Source: Acetobacteraceae bacterium
Lineage (GTDB): Bacteria > Pseudomonadota > Alphaproteobacteria > Acetobacterales > Acetobacteraceae
DNA: 64,000 nucleotides
Assembly: GCA_022842185.1 (NCBI GenBank)
Contig: JALHQB010000011.1
Coordinates: 1-64,000 of the forward strand
Reading direction: 5' to 3'
Shown here: positions 50,377 to 59,897 of the stretch, piece after piece
Layout of the letters: every line of letters starts with the position of its first letter
Numbering within the stretch: the stretch's first letter is position 1
The notes under the pieces: model-generated
Database searches by the model: none
The model's input: the letters and a program-made list of their open reading frames with translations, nothing else
Told to the model about the DNA's origin: nothing
Position numbers and translations under genes: made by a program

Positions 50377-51299
50377 CCGAATCGATCCTGTTGCTGTCAG
50401 CGATCCCGGCCGATCTGCGCGCGGCGCTGGCGGATCGCTTCACGTTGGTGGACGACAAGCCCGCCGAAGGGCCGCGCCCGGGCTTCCGCATCGGCGTGAC
50501 CATGGCCTTGGCTGGCGCGAATGACGCGCATTTCGCCCGCATGCCCGATCTGCGCCTGGTGGTCAGCCAGGGTGCGGGCCTCGAACGCGTCGATCTGTCC
50601 GCCGCGGCGAAGCGCGGCATCGCGGTTGCCTATACGCCCGACGTGATGACCGAGGACGTGGCCGACGCGGCCATCGGCCTGATGTACGCCGCCGCCCGCC
50701 GCGTGGCGGAAGCCGATCGCTTCGTGCGCGCCGGTCGCTGGGGCGGCGAACGCATGGGCCTGGGCATCAGCCTGCACCGCAAGGCCGCCGGCATCGTCGG
50801 CCTGGGCAAGATCGGCCAGGCCATCGCGCGGCGCTGTGCGGGGCTGGGGATGGATGTCGCCTGGACCGGGCCGCGGCCGAAGCCGGACCAGCCATACGCC
50901 TACGTCGCCGACATTCGCGCGCTGGCCGAACGGTCGGACGTGCTGATCCTGGCCACGCCCGGCGGAACCGGGACGGATGGCATCGTCGATGCGGCTGTGC
51001 TGGCCGCTCTTGGACCGCGGGGCGTGCTGGTGAACATCGCGCGTGGTTCGGTGGTGGATGAACCGGCGCTGCTGGATGCCCTGGAAGGCGGCACCATCGC
51101 CGCTGCCGGCCTCGACGTCTTCGCGCGGGAACCCGGGCTGGATGCGCGCTTCCTGGCACTGAACAACGTGGTGCTCGCGCCGCATTCGGCGTCCCTGACG
51201 CATGAGACGCGCGCCTTGCTGATCGCACGCATCCTGTCGGACATCGAAGCCTTCCGCGATGGCCGACCATTTCTGGACGCGACCGCCGGCGCCGTGTAG
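50373..51299 (+). CDS. D-2-hydroxyacid dehydrogenase
   Basis: A 308-residue NAD(P)-dependent dehydrogenase interconverting 2-keto and 2-hydroxy acids. The nucleotide loop is GIVGLGKIGQAIA, the substrate Arg lies in LVNIARGSVVDEPAL, and the catalytic His in VVLAPHSASLT, with the partner Glu in FAREPGL. A likely role is reduction or oxidation of an alpha-keto or hydroxy acid imported by the linked receptors (inference). Confidence 0.92.
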   Translation: MTESILLLSAIPADLRAALADRFTLVDDKPAEGPRPGFRIGVTMALAGANDAHFARMPDLRLVVSQGAGLERVDLSAAAKRGIAVAYTPDVMTEDVADAAIGLMYAAARRVAEADRFVRAGRWGGERMGLGISLHRKAAGIVGLGKIGQAIARRCAGLGMDVAWTGPRPKPDQPYAYVADIRALAERSDVLILATPGGTGTDGIVDAAVLAALGPRGVLVNIARGSVVDEPALLDALEGGTIAAAGLDVFAREPGLDARFLALNNVVLAPHSASLTHETRALLIARILSDIEAFRDGRPFLDATAGAV

Positions 51300-51308
51300 C
51301 GAGCGCCC

Positions 51309-52067
51309 ATGCCCCCAGCCGCCCCGGCGCCGCGCACCGCCATCGATCTGAACCGGAGTGCCGTCGCGCGCTATATCCAGCTTGCGACGCTGTTCCGCCG
51401 AAGGATCGAGCAAGGGGCCTGGCGGCTGGACCAGCGCATTCCGACGGTCGATGAACTGGCTGTCGAATGCGGCGTGGCGCGAGCGACGATCCGGCAGGCG
51501 CTGGACCTGCTGCAACAGGACGGGCTGATCGAACGCTTCCGCGCGAAGGGCACCTTCGTGCGCGGCGCGCCGACCGAAAACCGCTTGTGGTGCGATGTCG
51601 AGACCGATTGGTCCGGCCTGCTGCGTTCGCGCGAGGGTGCCGAGATCGAGATCCTGAGCGACACGCCCGGACTGGCGCCGACGGCATTGCCGCCGGTCGA
51701 GATCGGCCGGCCCGCACCGCTGTACCGTCACATCCGCCGTCGCCATTGGCGCGACGGGCAGCCTTTCCTGCTCGCCGACGTCTATCTCAACGAACGCCTG
51801 TCGCCCAAGGTCACCGAGGATGCGCTGCGCAGCCGCACGGCGCTGAAGCTGGTGGCGGGCATTCCGGGCGTGCGCATCGCCGATGCGCGCCAGACGCTGA
51901 CGATCGGCAGCGCGGATGTCGAAACCGCCGCGGCGCTGCATCTGCCGCTGAACGCGCCGGTTGCCTTGGTACGCCGCGCGGCGGTCGATCCGCGCGGGGT
52001 GTTGTTGATGGTGGCCGACGGGATCTATCGCGGCGACGTGGTGCGGATCGACATCAAGCTGCGGTGA
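51309..52067 (+). CDS. GntR-family transcriptional regulator with UTRA domain
   Basis: A 252-residue HutC-type regulator. The N-terminal winged helix reads DQRIPTVDELAVECGVARAT and IRQALDLLQQDGLIERF; the C-terminal UTRA ligand domain has PAPLYRHIRRRHWRDGQPF and later ALHLPLNAPVALVRR. It ends the GST-to-dehydrogenase block on the same strand, so it is the obvious candidate regulator of that block. The effector is probably a pathway acid. Confidence 0.9.
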   Translation: MPPAAPAPRTAIDLNRSAVARYIQLATLFRRRIEQGAWRLDQRIPTVDELAVECGVARATIRQALDLLQQDGLIERFRAKGTFVRGAPTENRLWCDVETDWSGLLRSREGAEIEILSDTPGLAPTALPPVEIGRPAPLYRHIRRRHWRDGQPFLLADVYLNERLSPKVTEDALRSRTALKLVAGIPGVRIADARQTLTIGSADVETAAALHLPLNAPVALVRRAAVDPRGVLLMVADGIYRGDVVRIDIKLR

Positions 52068-52080
52068 TGCGTGGGGGCTG

Positions 52081-52863
52081 TTATGCCCGCCAAAGATCCC
52101 GGGCATAGGCAATCAACGCCTGGGCCACGGCCTCCGGCTGTTCCGGCAGCAAGGCATGCCCGGCGCGCTCCACCACCACAAGCTTTGCCATCGGTCCCAA
52201 TGTCGCCTGCAGTTCGGCCTCGCTTGGCGGTGCGGCGATCGCGTCGTCGGCCGCGGCCAGGTACAGCAGGGGCTTGTGGTCGGCGACCCGTAGCCAGGAT
52301 GTGTCCTTCGTCGCCTCGCGCGCGCGGCGCTGGGCGCGGGCGACTTCGGTGTGCCAGCCCGGCAGCCAGACACGCGCATCGCTGCCGGGGGCGAAATACC
52401 CGCGTCGCAGATGCTCCAGCCGCACGTCATCGGGCAGCGACGTGTCGAAACTGCCGGCGATGGCGGCGCTGATGTCGGGCGCGACCGTCGTGCCGGTGAC
52501 AGCGGCGAGCATCGCCACGCCCTTCACGCGATCGGGACGCAGATGCGCCGTGATGCGCGCCACCCAATTGCCTGCGGCGTGGCCCGCGACGAGCGCGGTG
52601 TCGACCCCGTCATCCTCCATCGCCGCAATCACGTCGCGCGCCATGTCGAATAGCGTGGCGCCGTCGCGCAGCGGGGCGGAATGGCCGATGCCGCGCGGTT
52701 CCGGGCGGATCAGCCGCAGCCCGGCTGCCAGCAGCATCGGCGCGATGCCGTCGAAATCCTCCTGCCCGCGTCCGAGGGAGGGCAGCAGCACGACGGGATG
52801 CCCCGCGCCTTCGAGCAGGACTTCGAGGGGACCTGAGGGCAGGTCGAGCATGCGGGTTGTCAT
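52081..52863 (-). CDS. Alpha/beta hydrolase-fold protein lacking the nucleophile Ser
   Basis: A 260-residue alpha/beta hydrolase fold. The nucleophile elbow reads VAGHAAGNW, so Ala96 stands where Ser, Asp or Cys is expected; the acid (AAADDAIAAP) and His (RAGHALLPEQ) are still visible. It may be a binding protein or a pseudo-enzyme, or use another chemistry. It converges with the GntR gene and is divergent from the fourth Bug gene. Confidence 0.82.
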   Translation of the reverse strand: MTTRMLDLPSGPLEVLLEGAGHPVVLLPSLGRGQEDFDGIAPMLLAAGLRLIRPEPRGIGHSAPLRDGATLFDMARDVIAAMEDDGVDTALVAGHAAGNWVARITAHLRPDRVKGVAMLAAVTGTTVAPDISAAIAGSFDTSLPDDVRLEHLRRGYFAPGSDARVWLPGWHTEVARAQRRAREATKDTSWLRVADHKPLLYLAAADDAIAAPPSEAELQATLGPMAKLVVVERAGHALLPEQPEAVAQALIAYARDLWRA

Positions 52864-53086
52864 CGGCGTTCCTCCATTGGGGGCCAGTCAACACGGGGAA
52901 CGCGCGGTGCGCCATATGCGGTGCATCGTAAGGCGCGAGATCGACAGGAGGCCCATGATGCGGGATCACGGCTTGCGCAGATCGGCGCCGCGGAGAAGCA
53001 TGGCCCGCCGGATGCCGGCACGCGGTGTGCATCCTCCCCGGGCCGGCAACAACAACGTCACTGCCGAGATGCCAGGAGACCACGCC

Positions 53087-54073
53087 ATGACCACGCTTCG
53101 CCGCCGCACGCTGCCCCTGCTCACCGCCGCGCTCGCCCTGCCTGCGATCCGCGTCGCACAGGCCCAGGCGCCGTGGCCGTCGCGGCCGGTGACGCTGGTC
53201 AATCCGTGGCCGGCGGGTGGTTCGTCCGATACCATGACGCGGTTGTTCGCCCAGCGCTTCAGCCAGGCGCTCGGACAGAATTTCGTCGTCGAGAACCGCG
53301 CCGGCGCGTCCGGCACCATCGGCCACAACTACGTCGCGCAGCAGCGGCCGGACGGGTATGTGCTGCTGTCGGCGACCAACAGCACCTATGCCATCGCCCC
53401 GCACCTGATATCGCCGCTGCCCTACGATTCGCGCACCGCGTTTACAGGCATCAGCCTTCTCGCGCGGACGGCGCAATCGGTCTGCGTGCATCCTTCGCTG
53501 CCGGTCACGACGATCCAGGAGTTCCTGGCCTATGTCCGCGCGCGACCGGGGGAGGTGAGCTTCTCCTCCGCCGGCATCGGCGCCACCAGTCACCTCGCGA
53601 CGGAATTGCTGATGGCGGCGGCGGGACTGGACATGCTGCATGTGCCGTATCGCGGCGGTGCACCGTCCGCGCAGGCTGTGCTGGCGGGCGAGACGAAGAT
53701 GTCCTTCATCGATGCCGTCACCGCATTGCCGCATCGCCAGGCGGGAACCTTGAAGATGCTGGCGGTCAGCACGGCGACGCGAACGCCGCTCGCGCAGGAT
53801 GTCCCGACGCTTCAGGAAGCAGGGGTGACGGGATTCGAATCCTCGACCGACATGGCGCTGATGGCGCCGGCCAACCTGCCGGCGCCGATCGTCGCGCGCC
53901 TGGCCGAAACGGTGCGCGCGGCCGTCGCCGATCCCGCCTTCCGGCAGCAGATCGTCGCCCAGGGCGCCGACCCGGTCGGTGGTACGCCGGCCGAGTTCGG
54001 TCCCTATCTGGTGCAGGAGAGCGAGAAGTGGGGAAACCTCATCCGCGCGCGCAACATCCGCATGCCGACCTAG
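53087..54073 (+). CDS. Tripartite tricarboxylate transporter receptor (Bug family), copy 4
   Basis: A 328-residue periplasmic receptor. Signal peptide MTTLRRRTLPLLTAALALP with cleavage after AQA, then WPSRPVTLVNPWPAGGSSDT, FSSAGIGATSHLATELLM and VPYRGGAPSAQAVLAGE. AGGAG stands nine bases before ATG 53087. An in-frame ATG at 52955 with a strong AGGAGG would add 44 residues before the signal peptide, which is unlikely for an exported protein. It lacks permease partners too. Gene order differs from the first three copies; it stands alone. Confidence 0.92.
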   Translation: MTTLRRRTLPLLTAALALPAIRVAQAQAPWPSRPVTLVNPWPAGGSSDTMTRLFAQRFSQALGQNFVVENRAGASGTIGHNYVAQQRPDGYVLLSATNSTYAIAPHLISPLPYDSRTAFTGISLLARTAQSVCVHPSLPVTTIQEFLAYVRARPGEVSFSSAGIGATSHLATELLMAAAGLDMLHVPYRGGAPSAQAVLAGETKMSFIDAVTALPHRQAGTLKMLAVSTATRTPLAQDVPTLQEAGVTGFESSTDMALMAPANLPAPIVARLAETVRAAVADPAFRQQIVAQGADPVGGTPAEFGPYLVQESEKWGNLIRARNIRMPT

Positions 54074-54120
54074 GACGGGCCTGGGCCGCCGAAGCATAAG
54101 CGTCCCGACCGCGCGGCGCG

Positions 54121-54756
54121 TCACCCCCGAACGGGTGGCGCGGCACTTCCCATCCCGGCGGGCGGGACCGTTCGCGCCACGCTCGGCCGCGCCTGTGCCG
54201 CATCGAACAATCCGGCGAGCGCTGGCCGATCGCGACGCCATGCAAAGGTCGTGTGCCGTCGCTCGCAATATCCGAACACCGACACCAGTGCGAGGAAACC
54301 TGCATCCTGCGCCGCGTAGCCCCCTGCGGCGACCGCCTGTTCCAGGTCATCGGCAATGCGGGCCGCGCGCGACGTCTCCAGCGCGATGACGCCGGGGGAA
54401 CGTTCATGCTCCGGTCGGCGCAATTCCCGGTTCCAGACCGCGATCCCATCCAGCATGCCCAGCACGCGCCCATAGGCCGCCAGCGCCCGAGGCGCGTCGG
54501 GTCCCGGCAGCAGGCGCCGCTCCGGCGCCACCAGGCTGTCCAGCATCAACAGCACCGGGGTTGTCTCGGTGATGGCGGTGTCGTCATCAAGCACCAGCGC
54601 CGGCACGCGCCCCACCGGGTTGTACGGCAGCAGGATGGAGGCCGGATCGCGCAGTGTGGCCTCCATGATCGCCACGCGATTCTCGAGGCCGAGCTCGATG
54701 ACCGCCATCCTGGCGATCCGGGCATAGGGGGAACCGGGGGAATGGAACAGGCGCAT
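54121..54756 (-). CDS. Glutathione S-transferase family protein
   Basis: A 211-residue GST-like protein. The thioredoxin-like domain starts MRLFHSPGSPYARIARMAVI and contains NPVGRVPALVLDD, TETTPVLLMLD; a helical C-terminal domain follows with GMLDGIAVWNRELRRP. The substrate is unknown. It is separated from the other GST (45027) by 9 kb and is not a close copy of it. It converges with the Bug gene and is divergent from the thioesterase. Confidence 0.87.
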   Translation of the reverse strand: MRLFHSPGSPYARIARMAVIELGLENRVAIMEATLRDPASILLPYNPVGRVPALVLDDDTAITETTPVLLMLDSLVAPERRLLPGPDAPRALAAYGRVLGMLDGIAVWNRELRRPEHERSPGVIALETSRAARIADDLEQAVAAGGYAAQDAGFLALVSVFGYCERRHTTFAWRRDRPALAGLFDAAQARPSVARTVPPAGMGSAAPPVRG

Positions 54757-54863
54757 GTGGTCGAGGCTAACGTGGTTTCATCGAAGGCGTAACCATCGCC
54801 TTCGCTGTGTGTTTGGTCCCGCACCCGGTTGACGGCGCCAGCCCGGCGGGCGAAGCGGGATGC

Positions 54864-55295
54864 ATGACCGACGCCCCCGCACCCTTCGACCCCGCAACCG
54901 CCGGCTGGAAGCAGTTCCGCTGGCATGAAGAAGGCTTCCCCACCCTGGTCGGCCCCTTCTGGTCAAAGAAGGAGGGTGACGCGTGGGCCTATGGCTTGCT
55001 TGCCGAGGAGAAGCACGGCAATGCCCATGGCATCGTCCATGGCGGCATGCTGGTGACCTTCCTCGACCAGATCCTGGGTGTCACCTGCTGGGAAGCGGCG
55101 AAGCGCGATCCTGTCGTGACCATCCAGCTCAACACGCATTTCGTCTCCGCCGCAAAGGCCGGGGAATTCATGCAGGCGCGGGCCGAAGCCGTGCGTGCGA
55201 CGAAGTCGATCGTCTTCGTGCGCGGCCAGATCACCGTGGGCGAGCGCATCGTCGCCACCGCCGACGGCGTGTGGAAGCGGCTCGGCGCGCGCTGA
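54864..55295 (+). CDS. PaaI-type hotdog thioesterase
   Basis: A 143-residue single-hotdog protein, the usual length. The helix-strand motif GIVHGGMLVTFLDQILG carries the Asp and Gly signature of acyl-CoA thioesterases, and VVTIQLNTHFVSAAKAGEF the following strand. It likely hydrolyses aromatic or short acyl-CoA. It ends before a pair of inverted family A repeats. ATG 54864 is chosen; the upstream in-frame codons give no ribosome site. Confidence 0.85.
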   Translation: MTDAPAPFDPATAGWKQFRWHEEGFPTLVGPFWSKKEGDAWAYGLLAEEKHGNAHGIVHGGMLVTFLDQILGVTCWEAAKRDPVVTIQLNTHFVSAAKAGEFMQARAEAVRATKSIVFVRGQITVGERIVATADGVWKRLGAR

Positions 55296-55326
55296 CGGCG
55301 CCGGGTTGCCGAACGTAGCGTAGAAA

Positions 55327-55437
55327 GGTTGGGGGAGATGAACTCCCCCAAACCCCCTCCTTTTTCTGTCACTTGGCGCCGGTCTTCAAAGCGCCAGAAA
55401 CAGGAGGGGGATCGGGGGAGTTCTCTCCCCCCGACCG
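55327..55437. repeat. Pair of inverted family A repeats (long palindrome)
   Basis: Copy 1 (55327-55369) reads GGTTGGGGGAGATGAACTCC and onward to CCTCCTTTTTCTG. Copy 2 (55396-55436) is its inverse, giving an overall inverted repeat with arms of about 43 bases and a spacer of about 26 bases that itself pairs (TGGCGC with GCGCCA). The inverse spacer includes GGCGCCAAGTGAC, identical to a word in family B. It fills the gap between the convergent thioesterase and ahcY genes, so it is also a probable two-way terminator. Confidence 0.85.
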
Positions 55438-55444
55438 TGCTTCC

Positions 55445-56848
<1,404 letters not shown>

Positions 56849-56929
56849 GCGCGCTTCTCTCTTTCTCACCCAGGGTCTGCGGGGCGGGTAGCACGCCCGG
56901 CCCGGCGAAGCCAGAGAGCACGATCACTT

Positions 56930-56945
56930 ATAAGGATATCTTTAT
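56930..56945. promoter_or_regulatory. Palindromic operator candidate upstream of ahcY
   Basis: ATAAGGATATCTTTAT is a 16-base palindrome with one mismatched pair, in a markedly AT-rich patch (56926-56960) of this GC-rich window. It lies about 85 bases upstream of the ahcY start. In proteobacteria the ArsR-family regulator SahR controls ahcY from palindromic sites; that this is such a site is inference. Confidence 0.45.
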
Positions 56946-57048
56946 GTGAAATAAGGCATCAATTGCATGCAAAACTGCAACTGACGGCGATCAGCCGGGT
57001 GCTTGAAGGCGCGGGATCAAACAAGCGTTCTGCATCGGCGGCGCTGCG

Positions 57049-57243
57049 TCACGCTTCCGGCGCGGCTTCCTCGCCCCGCCGCTCATCATCCTGTTCGCGC
57101 CGGCTCTCGGCGATGGTGCGTTCGGACTGCACCCCCCGATCGGCGCTGGCGCCCGCCCCTTTCGGAGCATCCGCCATCGCCGAGAGTGGCGCGAGCCATA
57201 TCGCGAAAAGTCCAGTCACGGCGGCGCGGCGGATGTTTCGCAT
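57049..57243 (-). CDS. Small exported protein of unknown function
   Basis: A 64-residue product with a signal peptide (RRAAVTGLFAIWLAPLSAMA) and a short charged mature part rich in Glu, Arg and Asp. No family recognised. AAGGGGC precedes the ATG at 57243. Its N-terminus resembles that of the next small gene (57338-57634), both starting MR-IRR, so the two could be related or simply share a signal-peptide style. No Cys at the cleavage site, so probably periplasmic rather than lipidated. Confidence 0.55.
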   Translation of the reverse strand: MRNIRRAAVTGLFAIWLAPLSAMADAPKGAGASADRGVQSERTIAESRREQDDERRGEEAAPEA

Positions 57244-57337
57244 GGCGATGCCCCTTCAGGCCCCTGGAGAGTTACAGGGTGGCTCCCAAGGCTGGCACCG
57301 GCAGGGCACAACCATGGCGGGGGCGTGGCACTGCGGA

Positions 57338-57634
57338 TCAATCATCGTCATCGTCGTCGTCATCATCATCACGGCCGCGCGGCGCCGGCCGGTCGCGGTT
57401 TCGGTCCGGCGCGGCCCAGCCGCGCGACCGCGGGTCATTTTCCCGCCAGGCTTCGCGCCGCACCCAGCCGCGGCGGCCGTCCCGGTCCTCGACAGTATAA
57501 CGGTCAACCCGTGTGCACCGCCCGTTCGAGCAATTGGACGATGAATCCGATGACTGGCTTTCCGCCGCCGCCGGCGGCGCGGCGAACGGCAGGGCGCAGA
57601 CCCCAAGAACGATAAGGCGGCGAATGTGGCGCAT
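57338..57634 (-). CDS. Small exported protein with poly-aspartate tail
   Basis: A 98-residue protein: signal peptide (RRLIVLGVCALPFAAPPAAA), a Ser-rich stretch with two Cys (SNCSNGRC), a basic and Trp-containing middle (RRGWVRREAWRENDPRSRGW) and ten consecutive Asp at the C-terminus. The Arg/Trp middle looks like a compact SH3-like or cell-wall-contact fragment but is not assignable. The Asp run could bind metal ions. Family unknown. It sits between ahcY and the PTS block, on the same strand as both. Confidence 0.6.
   Translation of the reverse strand: MRHIRRLIVLGVCALPFAAPPAAAESQSSDSSSNCSNGRCTRVDRYTVEDRDGRRGWVRREAWRENDPRSRGWAAPDRNRDRPAPRGRDDDDDDDDDD
57341..57370 (-). repeat. Trinucleotide repeat coding ten Asp
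   Basis: Thirty bases of GAT/GAC codons (read on the minus strand) form the last ten codons of the small exported protein before its stop. Such triplet runs can gain or lose units by slippage without shifting frame. Confidence 0.8.
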
Positions 57635-57718
57635 GGCGAGGTACTCCCTTCTCCTCGCACAACGCTGCCGGTGCCGCGGTTCTTCCCGGTGGTGACAAAA
57701 AGGTGAAAGCGGGGCGGG

Positions 57719-59545
57719 TCAGGCCCGCTCCGTCACCCCCTCGGCAAACCCCGCGACCAGTTCGCGGATCCGGGCCGGGTCGGACTGCTCCATCACCCGC
57801 CGGGCGAAACGGGCGCAATCGCCGATATCCAGCGCGCGCACCGCCTGCTTCACCCGCGGCAGGGCCGATGCGTTCATCGAGAAGGTCCGCAGGCCCAGCC
57901 CGAGCAGCAGCGGCGTCAATTGCGGATTGCCCGCCATTTCCCCGCAGACCGAAACCGGCATCCGCAGCCGCAGCGCGGCCTCCGTCGCGAACTGTACCAG
58001 CCGCAACACGGCTGGGTGCAGCGGGTCGTACAGGTGGGACACGTCCACCTCGGACCGGTCCACCGCGAGCGTGTACATTGCCAAATCGTTGGTGCCGATG
58101 GCGAAGAAATCCGCCTCCAGCGCGATCGCGTCGGCGGCCAGGGCAGCCCCTGGCGTTTCGATCATCACGCCCAGTGGCGGCAGTTTTTCGGGCAGCTTTT
58201 CCCCACGCCGGCGCAGGCGGCGGGCGACGCGGTCGTAGATTTCCCGCGCCTGGCGCACTTCCTCGGGGATGGTGACCATCGGCAACAGCAGCCGCACGCT
58301 GCCATCGGCATGGGCGGCGGCCACGCGCAGCACAGCGGCGAACTGCACTTCCAGCAATTCCGGGCGCTTGAGCAGCATGCGCAGCCCCCGCAGCCCGAGC
58401 GCGGGGTTGCTGCCGGCATGCACGGGCGCGACGCCCTCGGCCAGTGCTTCCATGTCCTTCTCGCCGCCCCAATCCAGCACGCGGATGGTGACAGGCTGGC
58501 CTTCCATGGCCTCCACAACCTGGGTGTAGGATTCGACCTGCGCGTCCTCATCGGGGAGGTCGTCGCGATTCATGAACAGGAATTCGGTGCGCAGCAGCCC
58601 GATGCCCATGGCGCCGGCCTGGGCGATCAGCGGCAGCTCCTGCGGTATTTCAAGATTGGCCTGCAATTCGACCATCTCGCCATCGGTGGTCTCGGCCGGC
58701 AGGCGGCGGAGCTTCGACAGCTTCGCCCGTTCCTTGGCGAAGGCGGCCAGCCGGTCCTTGGCGGTGGCCAGCGTTGCCGCGGACGGGTGCAGTGAAACCA
58801 GCCCGGCCGTGCCGTCCAACACCACCTGGTCCCCGCGCATCGCGGCTTCCGTCAGTCCGTGGGCGCCGAGCACCGCCGGTATGCCGAGCGCCCGCAGCAT
58901 GATGGCGGTGTGCCCGTCCGAACCGCCTTCCTCGGTCGCCACCCCGGCGACGCGCGACGGGTCCAGCAACGCGGCATCCGCCGGCGTCAGTTCCTCAGCG
59001 ACCAGGATGCAGCCTTCGGGCAGGTCCTTGAAGCTGCGGAAGGGCGTCGCAGTCAGGTTGCGGATCAGCCGCCGGGCGATATCGCGGATCTCATTCGCGC
59101 GGCGCGACAGGCCGGCCTTGTCGTCATCCTTGGCGGCGAGGATGACGGCGCGGATATCCTCGGATTCATCCAGCACGGCGGTCTCGGCGCCGAGCAACTC
59201 GGTCTCGATCCGCTTGCGCGCGCCCCGGATCAGCCGCGAATTGCCCAGCATCATCAGATGCGCATCGAGCAGCGGCGCGATTTCCTCCTGCGCTTCCTCT
59301 GGCAGGACGCCGATGCGGGTCTTGAGCTTGCCGACCTGTTTGCGGGAAAACGCGATGGCGGCCGCCAGCTTCTGCCGTTCGTCATCCACGCCATCGGCGG
59401 CGATGGACCGGCGCGGCGCCTCGGCCGGGGGGTCGGTGGTGTCATAGACCAAGCCCACCGCCACGCCGTGCGACACCGGGATCCCGGGTATCGCGACCTC
59501 GGATTTTTTTGCCTTCGCCTTGGACTTCGATCCGTCAGTCTTCAT
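57719..59545 (-). CDS. ptsP: PTS phosphoenolpyruvate--protein phosphotransferase (enzyme I)
   Basis: A 608-residue enzyme I that takes phosphate from PEP and passes it to HPr. The active His lies in GGSDGHTAIMLRALGIPA (His212), replacing the usual Thr-Ser-His with Ser-Asp-Gly-His; the C-terminal PEP site has GMGIGLLRTEFLFM-like GIGLLRTEFLFMNRDD and the Cys loop VSVCGEMAGNP. No GAF domain is present, so it is the short form. ATG 59545 overlaps the HPr end by 11 bases. It ends the PTS block. Confidence 0.95.
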   Translation of the reverse strand: MKTDGSKSKAKAKKSEVAIPGIPVSHGVAVGLVYDTTDPPAEAPRRSIAADGVDDERQKLAAAIAFSRKQVGKLKTRIGVLPEEAQEEIAPLLDAHLMMLGNSRLIRGARKRIETELLGAETAVLDESEDIRAVILAAKDDDKAGLSRRANEIRDIARRLIRNLTATPFRSFKDLPEGCILVAEELTPADAALLDPSRVAGVATEEGGSDGHTAIMLRALGIPAVLGAHGLTEAAMRGDQVVLDGTAGLVSLHPSAATLATAKDRLAAFAKERAKLSKLRRLPAETTDGEMVELQANLEIPQELPLIAQAGAMGIGLLRTEFLFMNRDDLPDEDAQVESYTQVVEAMEGQPVTIRVLDWGGEKDMEALAEGVAPVHAGSNPALGLRGLRMLLKRPELLEVQFAAVLRVAAAHADGSVRLLLPMVTIPEEVRQAREIYDRVARRLRRRGEKLPEKLPPLGVMIETPGAALAADAIALEADFFAIGTNDLAMYTLAVDRSEVDVSHLYDPLHPAVLRLVQFATEAALRLRMPVSVCGEMAGNPQLTPLLLGLGLRTFSMNASALPRVKQAVRALDIGDCARFARRVMEQSDPARIRELVAGFAEGVTERA

Positions 59546-59897
59546 GGAAGCCGGCCTCGACCAGGCCGGCAACTGCCTCGAGCGCCTCCTTGGCGTCCCA
59601 GCCTTCGGCTTCGATCATAACCTCGGCACCCTGCCCGGCGCCCAGCATCATCAGCCCCATGATGGAACAGGCGGGCACGGATTCCCCGTTGCGCACCACG
59701 TTGACGCAGGCGGAAAAACCCTCGGCCATGGTGACCAACTTGGCGGCGGCGCGCGCATGCAGGCCCCGGCTGTTGGGGATGACGACGCTGCGCCGTAGAA
59801 CCATGCCCGAATCCCCCGGATCGCACCCGCACGGACCGGCCACCGGTATGGCTTCGGCCAGCACCCGGCCATCCGAGTCATCAGGCCATTCGTTCAT
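59535..59897 (-). CDS. ptsH: HPr phosphocarrier protein with N-terminal extension
   Basis: HPr receives phosphate from enzyme I at His and passes it to EIIA. The active site is NSRGLHARAAAKLV (His47) and the regulatory serine lies in ACSIMGLMML (Ser78), 31 residues later as in classic HPr (His15/Ser46). Start 59897 gives 120 residues with about 31 extra N-terminal residues; it is preferred because of the strong GAGGAGG and the ATGA overlap with the EIIA stop. An internal ATG at 59804 would give a standard 89-residue HPr. The Ser and the linked hprK suggest Ser-phosphorylation control. Confidence 0.93.
   Translation of the reverse strand: MNEWPDDSDGRVLAEAIPVAGPCGCDPGDSGMVLRRSVVIPNSRGLHARAAAKLVTMAEGFSACVNVVRNGESVPACSIMGLMMLGAGQGAEVMIEAEGWDAKEALEAVAGLVEAGFHED

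Noticed and set aside
52955..53086. Upstream start for the fourth Bug receptor with a strong AGGAGG
   Set aside because: It would put 44 arginine-rich residues before the signal peptide; ATG 53087 also has a good ribosome site.
56849..57048. SAH riboswitch before ahcY
   Set aside because: I could not find the conserved paired core; the AT-rich palindrome fits a protein operator better.
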